The position numbers and the translations under genes were made by a program. From contig NZ_JAFVLN010000010.1 in the NCBI RefSeq assembly GCF_017377775.1, positions 1 to 64,000 on the forward strand: a DNA stretch of 64,000 nucleotides. The letters run 5' to 3'. Below, one piece after another: positions 1 through 8,906 of this stretch. The notes beneath the pieces are model-generated. The model was not told the origin of the DNA. It saw only the letters and a program-made list of their open reading frames with translations, and made no database searches. The DNA is from Streptomyces sp. VRA16 Mangrove soil (GTDB taxonomy: Bacteria > Actinomycetota > Actinomycetes > Streptomycetales > Streptomycetaceae). The stretch's first letter is position 1. The number at the start of each line of letters is the position of its first letter.

Positions 1-2553
1 CCGCCACCCCCTGCGCCGCCCCCGCCTGGACCCTCGGCACGACCACCCCGCGGCCCACGAACCCGTACACCGCCTACACCGGCAACGGCTACCTCGGCGT
101 CCGTGTCCCGTCCGCCGGTACCGGCTACGCCCACGGCGGCCCCGGCGAGAAGACCGGCTGGCCGCTGTACACACCCCGCTACGACGGCGCCTTCGTCTCC
201 GGCCTCTACGCGCGCGGGCCGGAGAACACCGCGCACCGGCAGGCCCTCGCCGCCCTCCCCCACTGGAGCGCCCTGGACGTGCGCGCCCGCGGCGAGACGT
301 ACGGGCCGAAGAGCCGTACCACGCACTACCGGCAGCGCCTCGACATGCACTGCGGTGTCGTCACCACCTCGCTGACCTGGGTGCACAAGGACGGCGCGCG
401 CACCGACCTGACCTACGAGGTGCTGGCCGACCGGGCCCGCCCGCACGTCGCCGCCGTCCGCCTGCGCGTCACCCCGCACTGGTCGGGCGAGGTCACCGTG
501 ACCGACCGCATCGACGGCCGCGGCGCCCGCCGGGTCGCGGCGACCGGCGCGGGCCCGGCGGGCAAGCGCACGGCGGCGGTGGGGTTCCGCACCGACGGCA
601 CCGGAGTTCCCGGCACCGTGGCCTCCACCCTGCGCGCCCCCGGCCGTACCCACCCGGCGCGCCGCTCGGACGGCCTGAGCACCGGGCAGTCGGCGGACTT
701 CGACGCCGCGTCCGGTGTCCGCTACGACGTCGTCAAGTACGTCGGCGTGGACACCGGCCTGACCTCGCGCACCCCGCACGACGCCGCGGTCGGCGCCTCG
801 CAGCGGGCGGCGTCCGCGGGCTGGGACCGGCTGTGGGCCGAACACACCGGCGCCTGGCGGGCGTTGTGGGCCTCGGACGTCGAGATCCCCGGCCGCCCCG
901 ACCTCCAGGCGCAGGTGCGCGCCGCCCAGTACGGGCTGCTCGCCTCGGTCCGCGCCGGTGCCCGCGACAGCATTGCGCCGACCGGCCTGAGCAGCGACAA
1001 CTACGCCGGGATGATCTTCTGGGACGCCGAGACCTGGATGTTCCCGTCCCTGCTGGCCACCCGCCCCGCGCTGGCCGAGCCGGTCCTGGAGTACCGCTAC
1101 CGCACCCGCGCCGCCGCCGCCGACAACGCCCGCAAGACGTCCGTGCGGGGCCTCATGTACCCCTGGACCAGCGCGAGTTCGGGCTCGCTGTGGAACGAGT
1201 GCCAGAGCTGGTACCCGCCCCACTGCGTCCAGCAGAACCATCTCCAGGGCGACATCGCGCTCGCCGCCTGGCAGTACTACCAGGCCACCGGGGACCGGGC
1301 CTGGCTGCGCGAGAAGGGCTGGCCACTGCTCAAGGGGATTGCCACGTACTGGAGTTAACGCGTCACCCGCAACGCGGCCGACGGCTCGTACTCCATCAAG
1401 AACGTGGCCGGGCCCGACGAGTACAGCAACGGCGTCGACGACGGCGTCTACACCAACGCGGTCGCGGCCACATCGCTGCGCGCCGCCGCCAGGGCCGCCG
1501 GACTCGTCGGGCAGCGCCCCGGCCGGGACTGGACGCGGGTCGCCGACCGGCTGCGCATCCCGTACGACACGCGCCGCAAGGTCTTTCTCCAGTACGCCGG
1601 TTACGACCTCGCTCACGCCCTCCGACATCAAGCAGGCCGACGCCGTGCTGCTGCTGTACCCGCTCGACTGGAGGCCGATGCCGAAGGGCGCGGCCGCCGC
1701 GACGCTCGACCACTACGCCGCGCACACCGACCGGAACGGGCCCGCGATGACCGACTCGGTGCACGCGGTCGCCGCGGCGGCGATCGGCGAGCCGGGCTGC
1801 GCCACGTACACGTTCCTGGAGCGGGCTTCGCGGCCGTTCTTCCGGGACCCGTTCGGTACGTTCTCGGAGGCGCGCGGCGACAAGGCGGGGGCCGGTGACG
1901 CGCTGGCCGGGCAGCCTGCGCAGGACTTCCTGACCGGCAAGGGCGGTTTCCTCCAGGTCTTCACGCACGGCCTGACCGGGATGCGGCTGCGGGACGACGC
2001 CGCCGTCCGCCTCGATCCGACGCTGCCGCCGCAGCTGTCGAAGGGCGTCACCGTCAACGGGCTGCACTGGCGCGGCCGGACCTTCGACGTGGCGATCGGT
2101 CCGCGCACGACGACCGTACGGCTGACGTCCGGGTCGCCCTTCGCGGTGGCCGCGCCGGGCGGCCGCGTGACGGTGACCGCCGGGGGGACGACGCTGCCGA
2201 CGCGCAGGCCCGACCTCGCCCCGACCACGGACGCGGCGCGCTGCCGTCCGGCGCGAGCCACGTCCGAGGACGCCGGGCAGTACGCGGACGCGGCGGTCGA
2301 CGGCAATCCGGCCACCACCTGGCTGCCCACCGTCCGCGGCGCCGCGCTCACCGTCGACCTGGGCGCCCGGCGCGCCCTCTCGGCGCTCAAGGTGACCGGA
2401 GCGCGCGCCTACCGGGCCGAGGTGTCGGCGGACGGGAAGCGCTGGACGCCGTTCGCGCCGGGCCGCGCCGGGCGGTTCGTCCGCGTCACGGAGACCGGTC
2501 AAGCGCCGCAGGCCATCGGGGAGTTGACGGTGAGGGCAGGCACGCCCAGGTGA
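1..2553 (+). pseudogene. GH65-family glycosidase with F5/8C (discoidin) C-terminus, broken and 5'-truncated by the window
   Basis: One protein can be followed from base 3 to the stop at 2551-2553 only by passing an in-frame TAA at 1356-1358 and then changing frame near 1605-1620 (one extra base or two missing). The segments read as a beta-sandwich N-terminus, a GH65 (alpha/alpha)6 catalytic part with FWDAETWMFPSLL (about 1015-1060) and the VAGPDEYSNG motif carrying the presumed acid Glu (codon 1419-1421), then after the shift the barrel end and a discoidin-like domain (about 2260-2545). Relatives include acid trehalases and glucosylgalactosylhydroxylysine glucosidases; the substrate here is unknown. 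Both lesions fall in conserved sequence, so the gene is either a young pseudogene or carries assembly errors. The SMP-30 gene nearby has a similar single frameshift. Confidence 0.82.
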
Positions 2554-2667
2554 TGGACGTGTCGCCGCGGGCCGCCGGGACCGTGCGCAGGCCCGCGGCG
2601 ACCCGATCGGCCGCTCGGCCCGGCCCTCGCGACGCTGCTCGTACCGAGCTGGTCGCGGGTGGCGTCG

Positions 2668-3111
2668 TCAGTCGCGGGTGGCGTCGAGCAGGGTGACGCA
2701 GCGGTCGAGGAGGGCCGCGAGCGTCACCCTCTCGTCGTCCGTGAACGCGTCGGCGAGCGCCCGCTCCACCCGCACCGCCCGCCGGTCGGCCGCCGCCATC
2801 GCGGCGCGGCCCTCCTCGGTGAACGTGATCTCCAGGACGTTCTTGTGCCATTCGTGCGGGGTGCGCTCGATGAGGCCGCGCTCCTGGAGGTTCTTCAGGA
2901 CGGTGTTCATGGTCGGCGGGGTCACGCCGCACAGCCGGGCGAGCGCGGCGGCCGAGATGCCGGGCTTCTCGTCGAGGTAGAGCAGCGCCGCGTACTGCGC
3001 GACGGTCAGGCCCGCGGGCTTCACCGCGGCGAGCTTGGCCGCGTTCAGGGCCTGTTCGGCGCGCTTGATGTGGGACCCGAGGCGCTCGGAGACCGGCAGG
3101 GACGACGTCAT
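2668..3111 (-). CDS. MarR-family transcriptional regulator
   Basis: 147 aa, the usual MarR length. The winged helix-turn-helix is at about residues 35-105 (LTVAQYAALLYLDEKPGISAA, then LARLCGVTPPTMNTVLKNLQ and a wing ending GLIERTPHE), flanked by the N- and C-terminal dimerisation helices of the family. Such proteins are dimeric, usually ligand-responsive repressors that bind short palindromes near their own promoter. The gene is divergent from the SMP-30-like gene, and the AT-rich intergenic region holds four 18-bp repeats and a TTAGA-GT-TCTAA dyad that are natural operator candidates. The ligand is not predictable from sequence. Confidence 0.92.
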   Translation of the reverse strand: MTSSLPVSERLGSHIKRAEQALNAAKLAAVKPAGLTVAQYAALLYLDEKPGISAAALARLCGVTPPTMNTVLKNLQERGLIERTPHEWHKNVLEITFTEEGRAAMAAADRRAVRVERALADAFTDDERVTLAALLDRCVTLLDATRD

Positions 3112-3155
3112 GACCGAATCGTATCGGGCTAACCCATGGAGGAACTCGATCGACC

Positions 3156-3227
3156 ATTAGCGCATTGATGAGCATTAGTGTCTTGATGAACATTAGCATC
3201 TTGACGAATATTAGAGTTCTAACTTAC
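3156..3227. repeat. Four 18-bp tandem repeats beginning ATTAG (candidate MarR operator array)
   Basis: ATTAG starts at 3156, 3174, 3192 and 3210, an exact 18-bp period. The first three units continue with NNNNTTGA(T/C)GAN, and the last becomes the dyad TTAGAGTTCTAA (3211-3222). The stretch is far more AT-rich than its surroundings and lies between the divergent MarR and SMP-30-like genes. Regular spacing of about 1.7 helical turns suggests cooperative regulator binding. That role is inferred. Confidence 0.7.
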
Positions 3228-3285
3228 GTTCGCGCCCTGACAGTCGGGCCGTCACCGCGGCGGCCCGGACGATGGGGGTATGCAC

Positions 3286-4264
3286 ATGCGTTTCACGCGC
3301 CGCACTCTGGCCACCGCCACCGCGCTCGCCGCCTTCACGGTCGCGATACCACTCGGCACCGGTGCCGCCGAGGCCCACACCCCGGCGGCGCGCGTCACCA
3401 CCGCCTTCACGCTGCCCGGTGAGCGCGTCTACCCGGAGGGCATCGCCGCGGATCCGCGGACGGGGGACGTGTACGTCGGCTCGTTCAGCACGGGAGCGGT
3501 CTACCGGGCGAAGCCGGGACAGACCGCCGCCGAGCCCTTCCTGCCCGCCGGCGCCGACGGCCAACGGGCTGCGGGTCGACGGCGCCGGGCATCTGTGGGT
3601 CATCGACTCGTCGAAGGGCGTCACGGTGTACGACGTGCGCACCCGGGCGCTGACCGCCCGGTTCGACGTCACCGGCGGCGCACCGTCACTCGTCAACGAC
3701 CTGACGGTGGCGCCGGACGGCACCGTCTATCTGACCGACTCGCTGCGGACCGTCATCTACCGCGTCACACCGGAGCAGTTGGCGCGTGGCGGGTCCGGGA
3801 CGCTGACCGCCTGGGCCGACCTGACGGACCGCATCCACTCGGACACGTACACCCTGAACGGCATCGTCTCCGACGCCGACGGCCGCCATCTGTACGTCGT
3901 CGACATGGGCGCCGGCGATCTGTACCGGGTCACCACGGGCGGCGTCGCCGCCGTCCGCCGCGTCGATCTGCACGGCCCGCCCCTGACCAACGGCGACGGA
4001 CTCGAACTGCGCGGCCGCACCCTGTGGGCGGCGCAGAACCTGGACAACACCCTCACCCGCTGGCGGCTGAACGGCTCCGGGAGCGCGGCCCGGGTGACGA
4101 GGTCCGTCACCGATCCCGCGCTCCAGGTGCCCACGACGCTGACCCACGACGGCGCCTTCGGGGGTCAACTGCTGGTCGTACGCTCTCAGTTCGACAAGGG
4201 CGGCCCGCTGGGCGACGGCACGCCCGAGGAGCCGTTCACGGTGGCCTCGGTCGACGGCATCTGA
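3286..4264 (+). pseudogene. Secreted SMP-30/gluconolactonase-like beta-propeller protein, frameshifted
   Basis: The reading starts with an Arg-rich signal peptide (MRFTRRTLATATALAAFTVA, cleavage probably after GAAEA) and continues to about 3555 with propeller strands such as YPEGIAADPRTGDVYVGSF. The homologous reading then resumes in the next frame (NGLRVDGAGHLWVIDSS) and runs to the TGA at 4262-4264 with further blades (LTVAPDGTVYLTDS, DADGRHLYVVDMGAG). A net +1 change lies near 3550-3570. The start at 3286 is preferred over 3280 because GGGGGT at 3274-3279 is spaced correctly only for 3286. The family hydrolyses lactones or binds small ligands, and an exported copy beside a MarR gene is a common actinobacterial pairing. 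It may be truly broken or a sequencing error. Confidence 0.78.
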
Positions 4265-5817
4265 GCGGACGAGGGGCGCGACGCGGTGCTCGACGAGGGG
4301 CCCGACTCGGTGCGCAACTCGGTGCTCGACACTGTGCCCGACTCGGTGCGCGCCGAGCGGCGCGACTCGGTGCCCGACTCGGTGCGCGATGCTGTGCCCG
4401 ACGCGATGTGAGCGGCCGTGCCGCGGTCGCCCACGGTGAGGTGCGCGACCGCGGTGACGGCCAGGTTCACGCCGAGCGCGATCAGGCCCGTGTCGACCGT
4501 ACCGACGTCGACGCCGCCGAACGTCAGCCAGGCCAGCACCGCGACCCCGGCCACGATGCCGAGCAGCGCGGGCAGCGCGCCGAGCCGCACCCGCCGGGCG
4601 AGACCCATCACGATCGCCGGGGCGAGCTGGGTGAGGCCGCCGTAGGTGAGCAGCAGCAGATCGGAGAGGAGCCCGGGGCGGGTCAGGCCGAGGGCGAGGG
4701 CCAGGCCCGCCGCGGCCACCACGCACAGATGGTTCGTGCGCAGCTGGCTGCGGGGGTCGCGGGCGCTGAACAGATTGCGGGAGAGCAGGCTGGAGATGCC
4801 CACGACGATGGCGGCGGACGGCACCATCGCGGCCGAGGCCGCCGCGACCGCGACTAGCCCGACCAGCCAGCCCGGCAGGGTCTGTCCCGCGAGGGTGAGG
4901 GCGACCGAGTTGGGCGCCGCGTCCTTCGACACGAGCAGGACGCCCGCGAAGCCGACGACGATCGGGATGCCGAGTGCGAGCTGGTAGAGCGGCAGCCAGA
5001 TCGCGTTCGAGCGCAGGGTGCGCCCGCTGCCCGCGGCGAGCACCGGCGGCCACAGGTGCGCCATGGTGCCGAGGCCGCCGCCGAGCCCGGAGATGATCAC
5101 TGCGGTCACGAAGAACGTGGCGTCGTAGCCGGGTTGATCGAGCGTCAGCAGCTGCGGGTGCGCGTCGCGGACCGACTCGAAGACCCCGCCGATGCCGCCG
5201 TCGACGGAGACGGCCACGCCCACGACGAGCACCACGAGCCCTACGATCATCAGCGCGTCCTTGAGGTAGGCGACGCGCGCGATGCCGCGGATGCCGGACC
5301 ACAGGACGAAACCGACGGTCAGCACGGTGGCGAGCACCATGCTCCAGTTGCCGCCGGTGCGGCTGCCCGTGGCCAGCTGCACGATCATGCCGAGACCGGT
5401 GATCTGGAGCTGCAGGTACGGCAGCAGGAAGACCGCGCCGACCACCGCCACGACCTTGCCGAGCAGCGGGCTGCGGTAGCGGTCCACGAAGAAGTCGGCC
5501 TGGGTCAAGTAGCCACCGCGGACGCCGAGTTCGCGCATGCGCGGGGCGGTGAAGTACTGGAGGACGAAGTTGATGGCCAGGTAGCACAGGGCGAACGACG
5601 CGGCGACGCCGCCGCCGAAGGCGATGCCCGCGAGCCCCAGGAAGCTGAAGGTCGTGAACGACTCACCGGCCTGCAGGAACCAGGTGGTGAAGGTGGAGAA
5701 GCGGCGCTTGCCGACCGTCCACTCCCCCAGCTCCGTGCTGGGCGCGCGGCGCCCGCTGATCCCGACCGCCGCGATGGCGACGATCCCGACGACCGTGATG
5801 ACCATGGTGCTGTTCAT
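4186..5817 (-). CDS. Sodium:solute symporter family (SSS) permease with repetitive C-terminal tail
   Basis: 543 aa with about 13 hydrophobic helices in residues 1-460, typical of the SSS/SLC5 fold (TTWFLQAGESFTTFSFLG near the N-terminus, GIRGIARVAYLKDALMIVG in the middle). It probably imports a carboxylate, amide or similar solute with Na+. The ATG at 5817 overlaps the stop of DUF3311 (ATGA), so the two are translationally coupled, as DUF3311-SSS pairs usually are. After the last helix (about TAVAHLTVGDRGT) there is an 80-residue hydrophilic tail with repeated SGT-S-TESG motifs encoded by repetitive DNA at 4276-4412. Its final 26 codons are antisense to the 3' end of the SMP-30-like gene. The tail may result from loss of the original stop. 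Confidence 0.88.
   Translation of the reverse strand: MNSTMVITVVGIVAIAAVGISGRRAPSTELGEWTVGKRRFSTFTTWFLQAGESFTTFSFLGLAGIAFGGGVAASFALCYLAINFVLQYFTAPRMRELGVRGGYLTQADFFVDRYRSPLLGKVVAVVGAVFLLPYLQLQITGLGMIVQLATGSRTGGNWSMVLATVLTVGFVLWSGIRGIARVAYLKDALMIVGLVVLVVGVAVSVDGGIGGVFESVRDAHPQLLTLDQPGYDATFFVTAVIISGLGGGLGTMAHLWPPVLAAGSGRTLRSNAIWLPLYQLALGIPIVVGFAGVLLVSKDAAPNSVALTLAGQTLPGWLVGLVAVAAASAAMVPSAAIVVGISSLLSRNLFSARDPRSQLRTNHLCVVAAAGLALALGLTRPGLLSDLLLLTYGGLTQLAPAIVMGLARRVRLGALPALLGIVAGVAVLAWLTFGGVDVGTVDTGLIALGVNLAVTAVAHLTVGDRGTAAHIASGTASRTESGTESRRSARTESGTVSSTELRTESGPSSSTASRPSSAQMPSTEATVNGSSGVPSPSGPPLSN
4276..4412. repeat. Degenerate GACTCGGTGCGC-type repeats inside the symporter tail
   Basis: Variants of CGACTCGGTGC(G/T)C recur about ten times at 12-15 bp intervals. 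On the minus strand they encode the Ser/Thr/Glu-rich tail of the symporter. The unit also reads open in other frames, as expected for DNA-level repeat expansion. Confidence 0.65.
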
Positions 5818-6035
5818 GCGGGCTCCCCGCTCTCTTCGTCACCGGCGCCGCCGGGGCGCGCGAACCGGTCGACGACGGCGAGGGAGACGGTCGTCCCGGC
5901 CGTCCAGATCAGACACCAGCACAGGACGGACGGGATGCCGAGCCACAGGTGCGGCCCGTTGACGAAGGGCAGATACGGGGTGGCCAGAAAGGCCAGGACG
6001 GGCACGGCGGCCCAGAGCGCGTGCGGTGATCTCAT
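5814..6035 (-). CDS. DUF3311 small membrane protein, symporter partner
   Basis: 73 aa with two hydrophobic helices (about residues 7-27 and 33-57) separated by a short loop, and an acidic C-terminal end (DEESGEPA). This matches DUF3311, a family almost always encoded immediately upstream of an SSS permease and thought to be an accessory subunit. Here its TGA overlaps the permease ATG. It starts 30 bp downstream of the amidase stop, so amidase, DUF3311 and symporter form one operon. Confidence 0.85.
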   Translation of the reverse strand: MRSPHALWAAVPVLAFLATPYLPFVNGPHLWLGIPSVLCWCLIWTAGTTVSLAVVDRFARPGGAGDEESGEPA

Positions 6036-6064
6036 CGGGGCTCCAGCTGAGGGGAGTCGGGCTC

Positions 6065-7531
6065 CTACGGGAGGGTGGGCGCGTGCCGTCCGTGCCCGGT
6101 GGCCGCCTCGTGGGCGGCACCGATCTCCAGCACGGCGCGTTCGGCGCGCGGCGGGCCCACGATCTGCAGCCCGACGGGGAGTCCGGAGGGGGTGAATCCG
6201 GCGGGGACGGAGAGGGCGGGTGCGCCCAGGGTGGAGAGGAGGTACGCGGAGCGCATCCAGTCGAGATAGGTGTGCTGCGGCTTCCCGTCGATGAGCGTCG
6301 GGTACTCCGACTCGGCGTCGAAGGGCGCCACTTGGCTGACCGGGGCGATCAGCACGTCGTACCGCTCGAAGAAGGCGACGGCGGCGAGATGCAGCCGGGT
6401 GAGTTCGGCGCGGGCGCGCGCGAGATCGTCGCCGGTGAGCTTCAGCCCCTCCTCGATGTTCCAGACGAGGCTGGGCTTGAGGGCGTCCCGGGAGGTGTCG
6501 AGGAGCGGCCCGAAGCCCTGCCGGAAGGACTGGGCGCGCAGCGTGCGGAAGGCGGACTCGGCGCCGTCCAGATCGGGGCAGTCCTCGACGACAATGCAGC
6601 CCAACTCCTCGAAGACGCCGACCTGTTGAGCGACCACGGCGCGCACCTCGGGGTCGACGGGGACCCGCCCGCCGAGGTCGGGCGCGTAGGCGACGCGCAG
6701 TCCGGTCAGGTCGCGCTCCAGCGGGGCGCGGTACGCGGCGGGGTCCGGGACCTCCAGGGAGAGCGGGCTGCGCGGGTCGGGCCCGGCCATGACCGACAGC
6801 AGCAGCGCGGTGTCGGCGACGGTGCGCCCCATGGGCCCGGCCACCGCGAGCGTCTCCCAGACGTCGCCGGAGGGCAGTGACGGTACGCGCCCGGGTGTCG
6901 TGCGCAGTCCTACGACGTTGCAGAACGAGGCCGGATTGCGCAGTGAGCCGCCCATGTCGCTGCCGTCGGCGATCGGGACGAGCCGGGCGGCGAGGGCGGC
7001 CGCGGCGCCGCCGCTGCTGCCGCCGGCCGAGCGCGTGGTGTCGTACGGGTTCAGGGTCGCACCGAAGACGGTGTTGAAGGTGTGCGAACCGGCCGCGAAC
7101 TCGGGCACGTTGGTCTTGCCGATGCGGATGGCGCCGGCCGACTCGATGCGCTGGACGAGGAGTTCGTCCTCGTCGGGCACGTGGTCGGCGAAGAGCGGCG
7201 AGCCGTGGGTGGTGCGCATGCCGCGGGTGAGGTGGGTGTCCTTGAAGGCGATGGGCAGCCCATGCAGCGGGCCCAACTCGGCGCCGGACGCAGCCCGTTC
7301 GTCGGCCGCGGCGGCCGCCTTCAGCGCACCCTCGCCGTCCAGGGTGACGAGGGCGTTGACCGCCGGGTTCACCCGCTCGATGCGATCGAGGTGGGCGGCG
7401 ACGACCTCGCGGGCGGACAGCTCGCGGCGGCGGATCCGGGCGGCGAGTTCGACGGCGTCGAGGGCGCAGAGCGCGTCGGCTTCGGATGCGCCGGGTTCGG
7501 ATGCACCGGGTTCAACAGGGCGTACGGGCAT
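6065..7531 (-). CDS. Amidase-signature family amidohydrolase
   Basis: 488 aa, the normal length for this family. The Ser-cisSer-Lys triad is visible: Lys in LPIAFKDTHLT, the Gly/Ser-rich loop TTRSAGGSSGGAAAA, and the nucleophile region GSDMGGSLRNPASF. The enzyme should hydrolyse a carboxamide in the cytoplasm; the substrate cannot be assigned. A start at 7531 is preferred to a longer reading from 7612 because GAGGA lies eight bases upstream and conserved sequence begins soon after. It heads a minus-strand operon with DUF3311 and an SSS importer, suggesting uptake followed by hydrolysis of an amide-containing solute, under the AsnC-type regulator encoded just upstream. Confidence 0.92.
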   Translation of the reverse strand: MPVRPVEPGASEPGASEADALCALDAVELAARIRRRELSAREVVAAHLDRIERVNPAVNALVTLDGEGALKAAAAADERAASGAELGPLHGLPIAFKDTHLTRGMRTTHGSPLFADHVPDEDELLVQRIESAGAIRIGKTNVPEFAAGSHTFNTVFGATLNPYDTTRSAGGSSGGAAAALAARLVPIADGSDMGGSLRNPASFCNVVGLRTTPGRVPSLPSGDVWETLAVAGPMGRTVADTALLLSVMAGPDPRSPLSLEVPDPAAYRAPLERDLTGLRVAYAPDLGGRVPVDPEVRAVVAQQVGVFEELGCIVVEDCPDLDGAESAFRTLRAQSFRQGFGPLLDTSRDALKPSLVWNIEEGLKLTGDDLARARAELTRLHLAAVAFFERYDVLIAPVSQVAPFDAESEYPTLIDGKPQHTYLDWMRSAYLLSTLGAPALSVPAGFTPSGLPVGLQIVGPPRAERAVLEIGAAHEAATGHGRHAPTLP

Positions 7532-7580
7532 GGCGGTCCTCGTGCGGGAGGCGACGGTGTGCGCCACCACACTGCGGCTG

Positions 7581-7648
7581 CTGAACTTTTCAGTCAACAA
7601 CTTGGACCGCATGAACTTTTCAGACGCTCAATTCACTCAGCTGAAACT
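7581..7648. promoter_or_regulatory. Paired CTGAA-N3-TTCAG sites upstream of the amidase operon
   Basis: TGAACTTTTCAG occurs at 7582-7593 and again at 7612-7623, exactly 30 bp apart (about three helical turns). The first is a full dyad, CTGAA-CTT-TTCAG (7581-7593). A half-site, CTGAAACTT, follows near 7640. The block is AT-rich and sits between the AsnC-type gene and the amidase it probably controls. Lrp/AsnC proteins bind phased sites of this kind, so an operator is a reasonable inference. Confidence 0.55.
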
Positions 7649-7653
7649 TATGG

Positions 7654-8664
7654 TCACGTCTCCGCAACGGAGAACGAGGAGACTCCTCGCGTCGGCACCC
7701 CGCTGCGCTTCCACGCCTCCACCACGAGATGGGACTGCACGGCCTCCGCCCGCCGCACCCACGGCGCCTCGGTGAGGAACGCGTGCAGATCGCCCTTCGA
7801 CGGCTGGGTCACATCGACCAGGAGCTGGTGCTCACCCATCACCACGGCCGCGTATCGCACCAGCGGCGACTCGACGAGGAGCCGCCCCACGGCCTCGACC
7901 TCGTCGGGCCGGGTCCTGATCCACAGCAGCGCCTCGACGGGCAGTCCGAGCAGCGCGGGCTCGACGGCGGCCCGGATGCTGACGAGGCCCTGCCGGGTGA
8001 GGGCCTCCACACGCCGCCGCGCCGTGGCCACCGACACCCCGGCGACTGCGGCGAGTTCGTCGTGCGTACGCCGCCCGTCCTCGGCGAGCGCCCGCAGGAT
8101 GGCAGCCTCGTCGGGCCCGATCTCGACATCCGGCACCTCGACCCCGTCCACCGGGCGCGCCGCGGTGCCGCCGAGCGCCTCGACCTCGGCGTCGCCGAGA
8201 ATCCCGGGCGACCACTCGTGCACGGTGCGGAAGTAGCGCAGCACGGGCGAGACCTGCTGCTCGACGAGCCCCGGCAGCGCGGGCACCTCGTCGAGCATCA
8301 GCCGCCCCAACTCGCCCGGCCGGCACTGGAGTTCGGCCACGCAGTCGGCGGCGCCCGCGAGCACGTACGAGAAGATGGCGTCGTCCCTGCGGGCGGCGGC
8401 GACGGCGGTGTCCCGCACGGCGCCCGGCCGGCAGTTCATCCGCAGGATGACGGTCTCCCCCCGCACCACGAGCCCGCGCACGACGACCGCCCCGCTCTCC
8501 AGCAGCCGCAGCCCCCGCCGCGCCACCTTCCGCTCGGGCTCCCCCAACGCGGACGCGATCCGCCGCCAGGAGGCCCGCCCGTCGATCTGCAGGGCGGCGA
8601 CGATCCGACGGTCGAGGGCGTCGAGAGGGGCGATCGGGGCGTGCGGATTCGATTCAGTCGTCAC
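7654..8664 (-). CDS. Lrp/AsnC-family transcriptional regulator, duplicated-domain type
   Basis: 336 aa, twice the usual AsnC length, because it contains two HTH-plus-ligand-binding units. The first HTH begins LDALDRRIVAALQIDGRASW (about residue 14) and the second IGPDEAAILRALAEDGRRTH (about residue 180) with GVSVATARRRVEALTRQGLV as its recognition part. Each is followed by a RAM-like alpha/beta domain. Tandem AsnC proteins are frequent in Streptomyces and usually govern an adjacent metabolic operon. The gene is on the same strand as, and 122 bp upstream of, the amidase operon; CTGAA-type sites fill that gap. Confidence 0.9.
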   Translation of the reverse strand: MTTESNPHAPIAPLDALDRRIVAALQIDGRASWRRIASALGEPERKVARRGLRLLESGAVVVRGLVVRGETVILRMNCRPGAVRDTAVAAARRDDAIFSYVLAGAADCVAELQCRPGELGRLMLDEVPALPGLVEQQVSPVLRYFRTVHEWSPGILGDAEVEALGGTAARPVDGVEVPDVEIGPDEAAILRALAEDGRRTHDELAAVAGVSVATARRRVEALTRQGLVSIRAAVEPALLGLPVEALLWIRTRPDEVEAVGRLLVESPLVRYAAVVMGEHQLLVDVTQPSKGDLHAFLTEAPWVRRAEAVQSHLVVEAWKRSGVPTRGVSSFSVAET

Positions 8665-8720
8665 GCAGCGACCCTAGGCCCTGCCCGACCGCGCCCCGCC
8701 CGCCCCCTGGGTGGGCGGTC

Positions 8721-8820
8721 ACACGGTGAAGCGAGATTCAGTCTCAAGGCTCTGAGCTGCGGAAATGCGGGCGCATCCCAGCACCGTCCCAGCACGGGAG
8801 CTGCGACAAAGCACAAGAAG
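8721..8820. repeat. Left-end sequence of element A with degenerate ychF core
   Basis: Gapless 100-bp partner of 10881-10980, exactly 2,160 bp away. Conserved parts are the ACACG-TGAAGCG start resembling the ychF end, CAAGGC, TGCGGAAATGC, GCGCATCCCAGCACC and the TCCCAGCAC pair at 8775-8797. It is interpreted as an old attachment site. Confidence 0.65.
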
Positions 8821-8881
8821 ATCCAATGGCGCCGAGACCACGCCGCCGGATCCGGGCCGCGCAGCAGCTCACCCGATGTAA

Positions 8882-8895
8882 TAGTTCCTGTACTA
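8882..8895. promoter_or_regulatory. TAGT-N6-ACTA dyad before the first antitoxin gene
   Basis: An AT-rich inverted repeat 12 bp upstream of the antitoxin ATG, overlapping a plausible -10 (TAGACT). Antitoxins of this kind normally repress their own promoter, so this is a candidate autoregulatory operator. Confidence 0.4.
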
Positions 8896-8906
8896 GACTG
8901 GCGCCT

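Noticed and set aside
1..2553. Two separate functional glycosidase genes split at the stop codon
   Set aside because: The catalytic region straddles both lesions, and no ribosome site or plausible start exists for an independent second gene.
3165..3422. Repeat-encoded small protein over the 18-bp array
   Set aside because: The open frame is a by-product of a period divisible by three; it lacks a ribosome site and overlaps the SMP-30 signal peptide in another frame.
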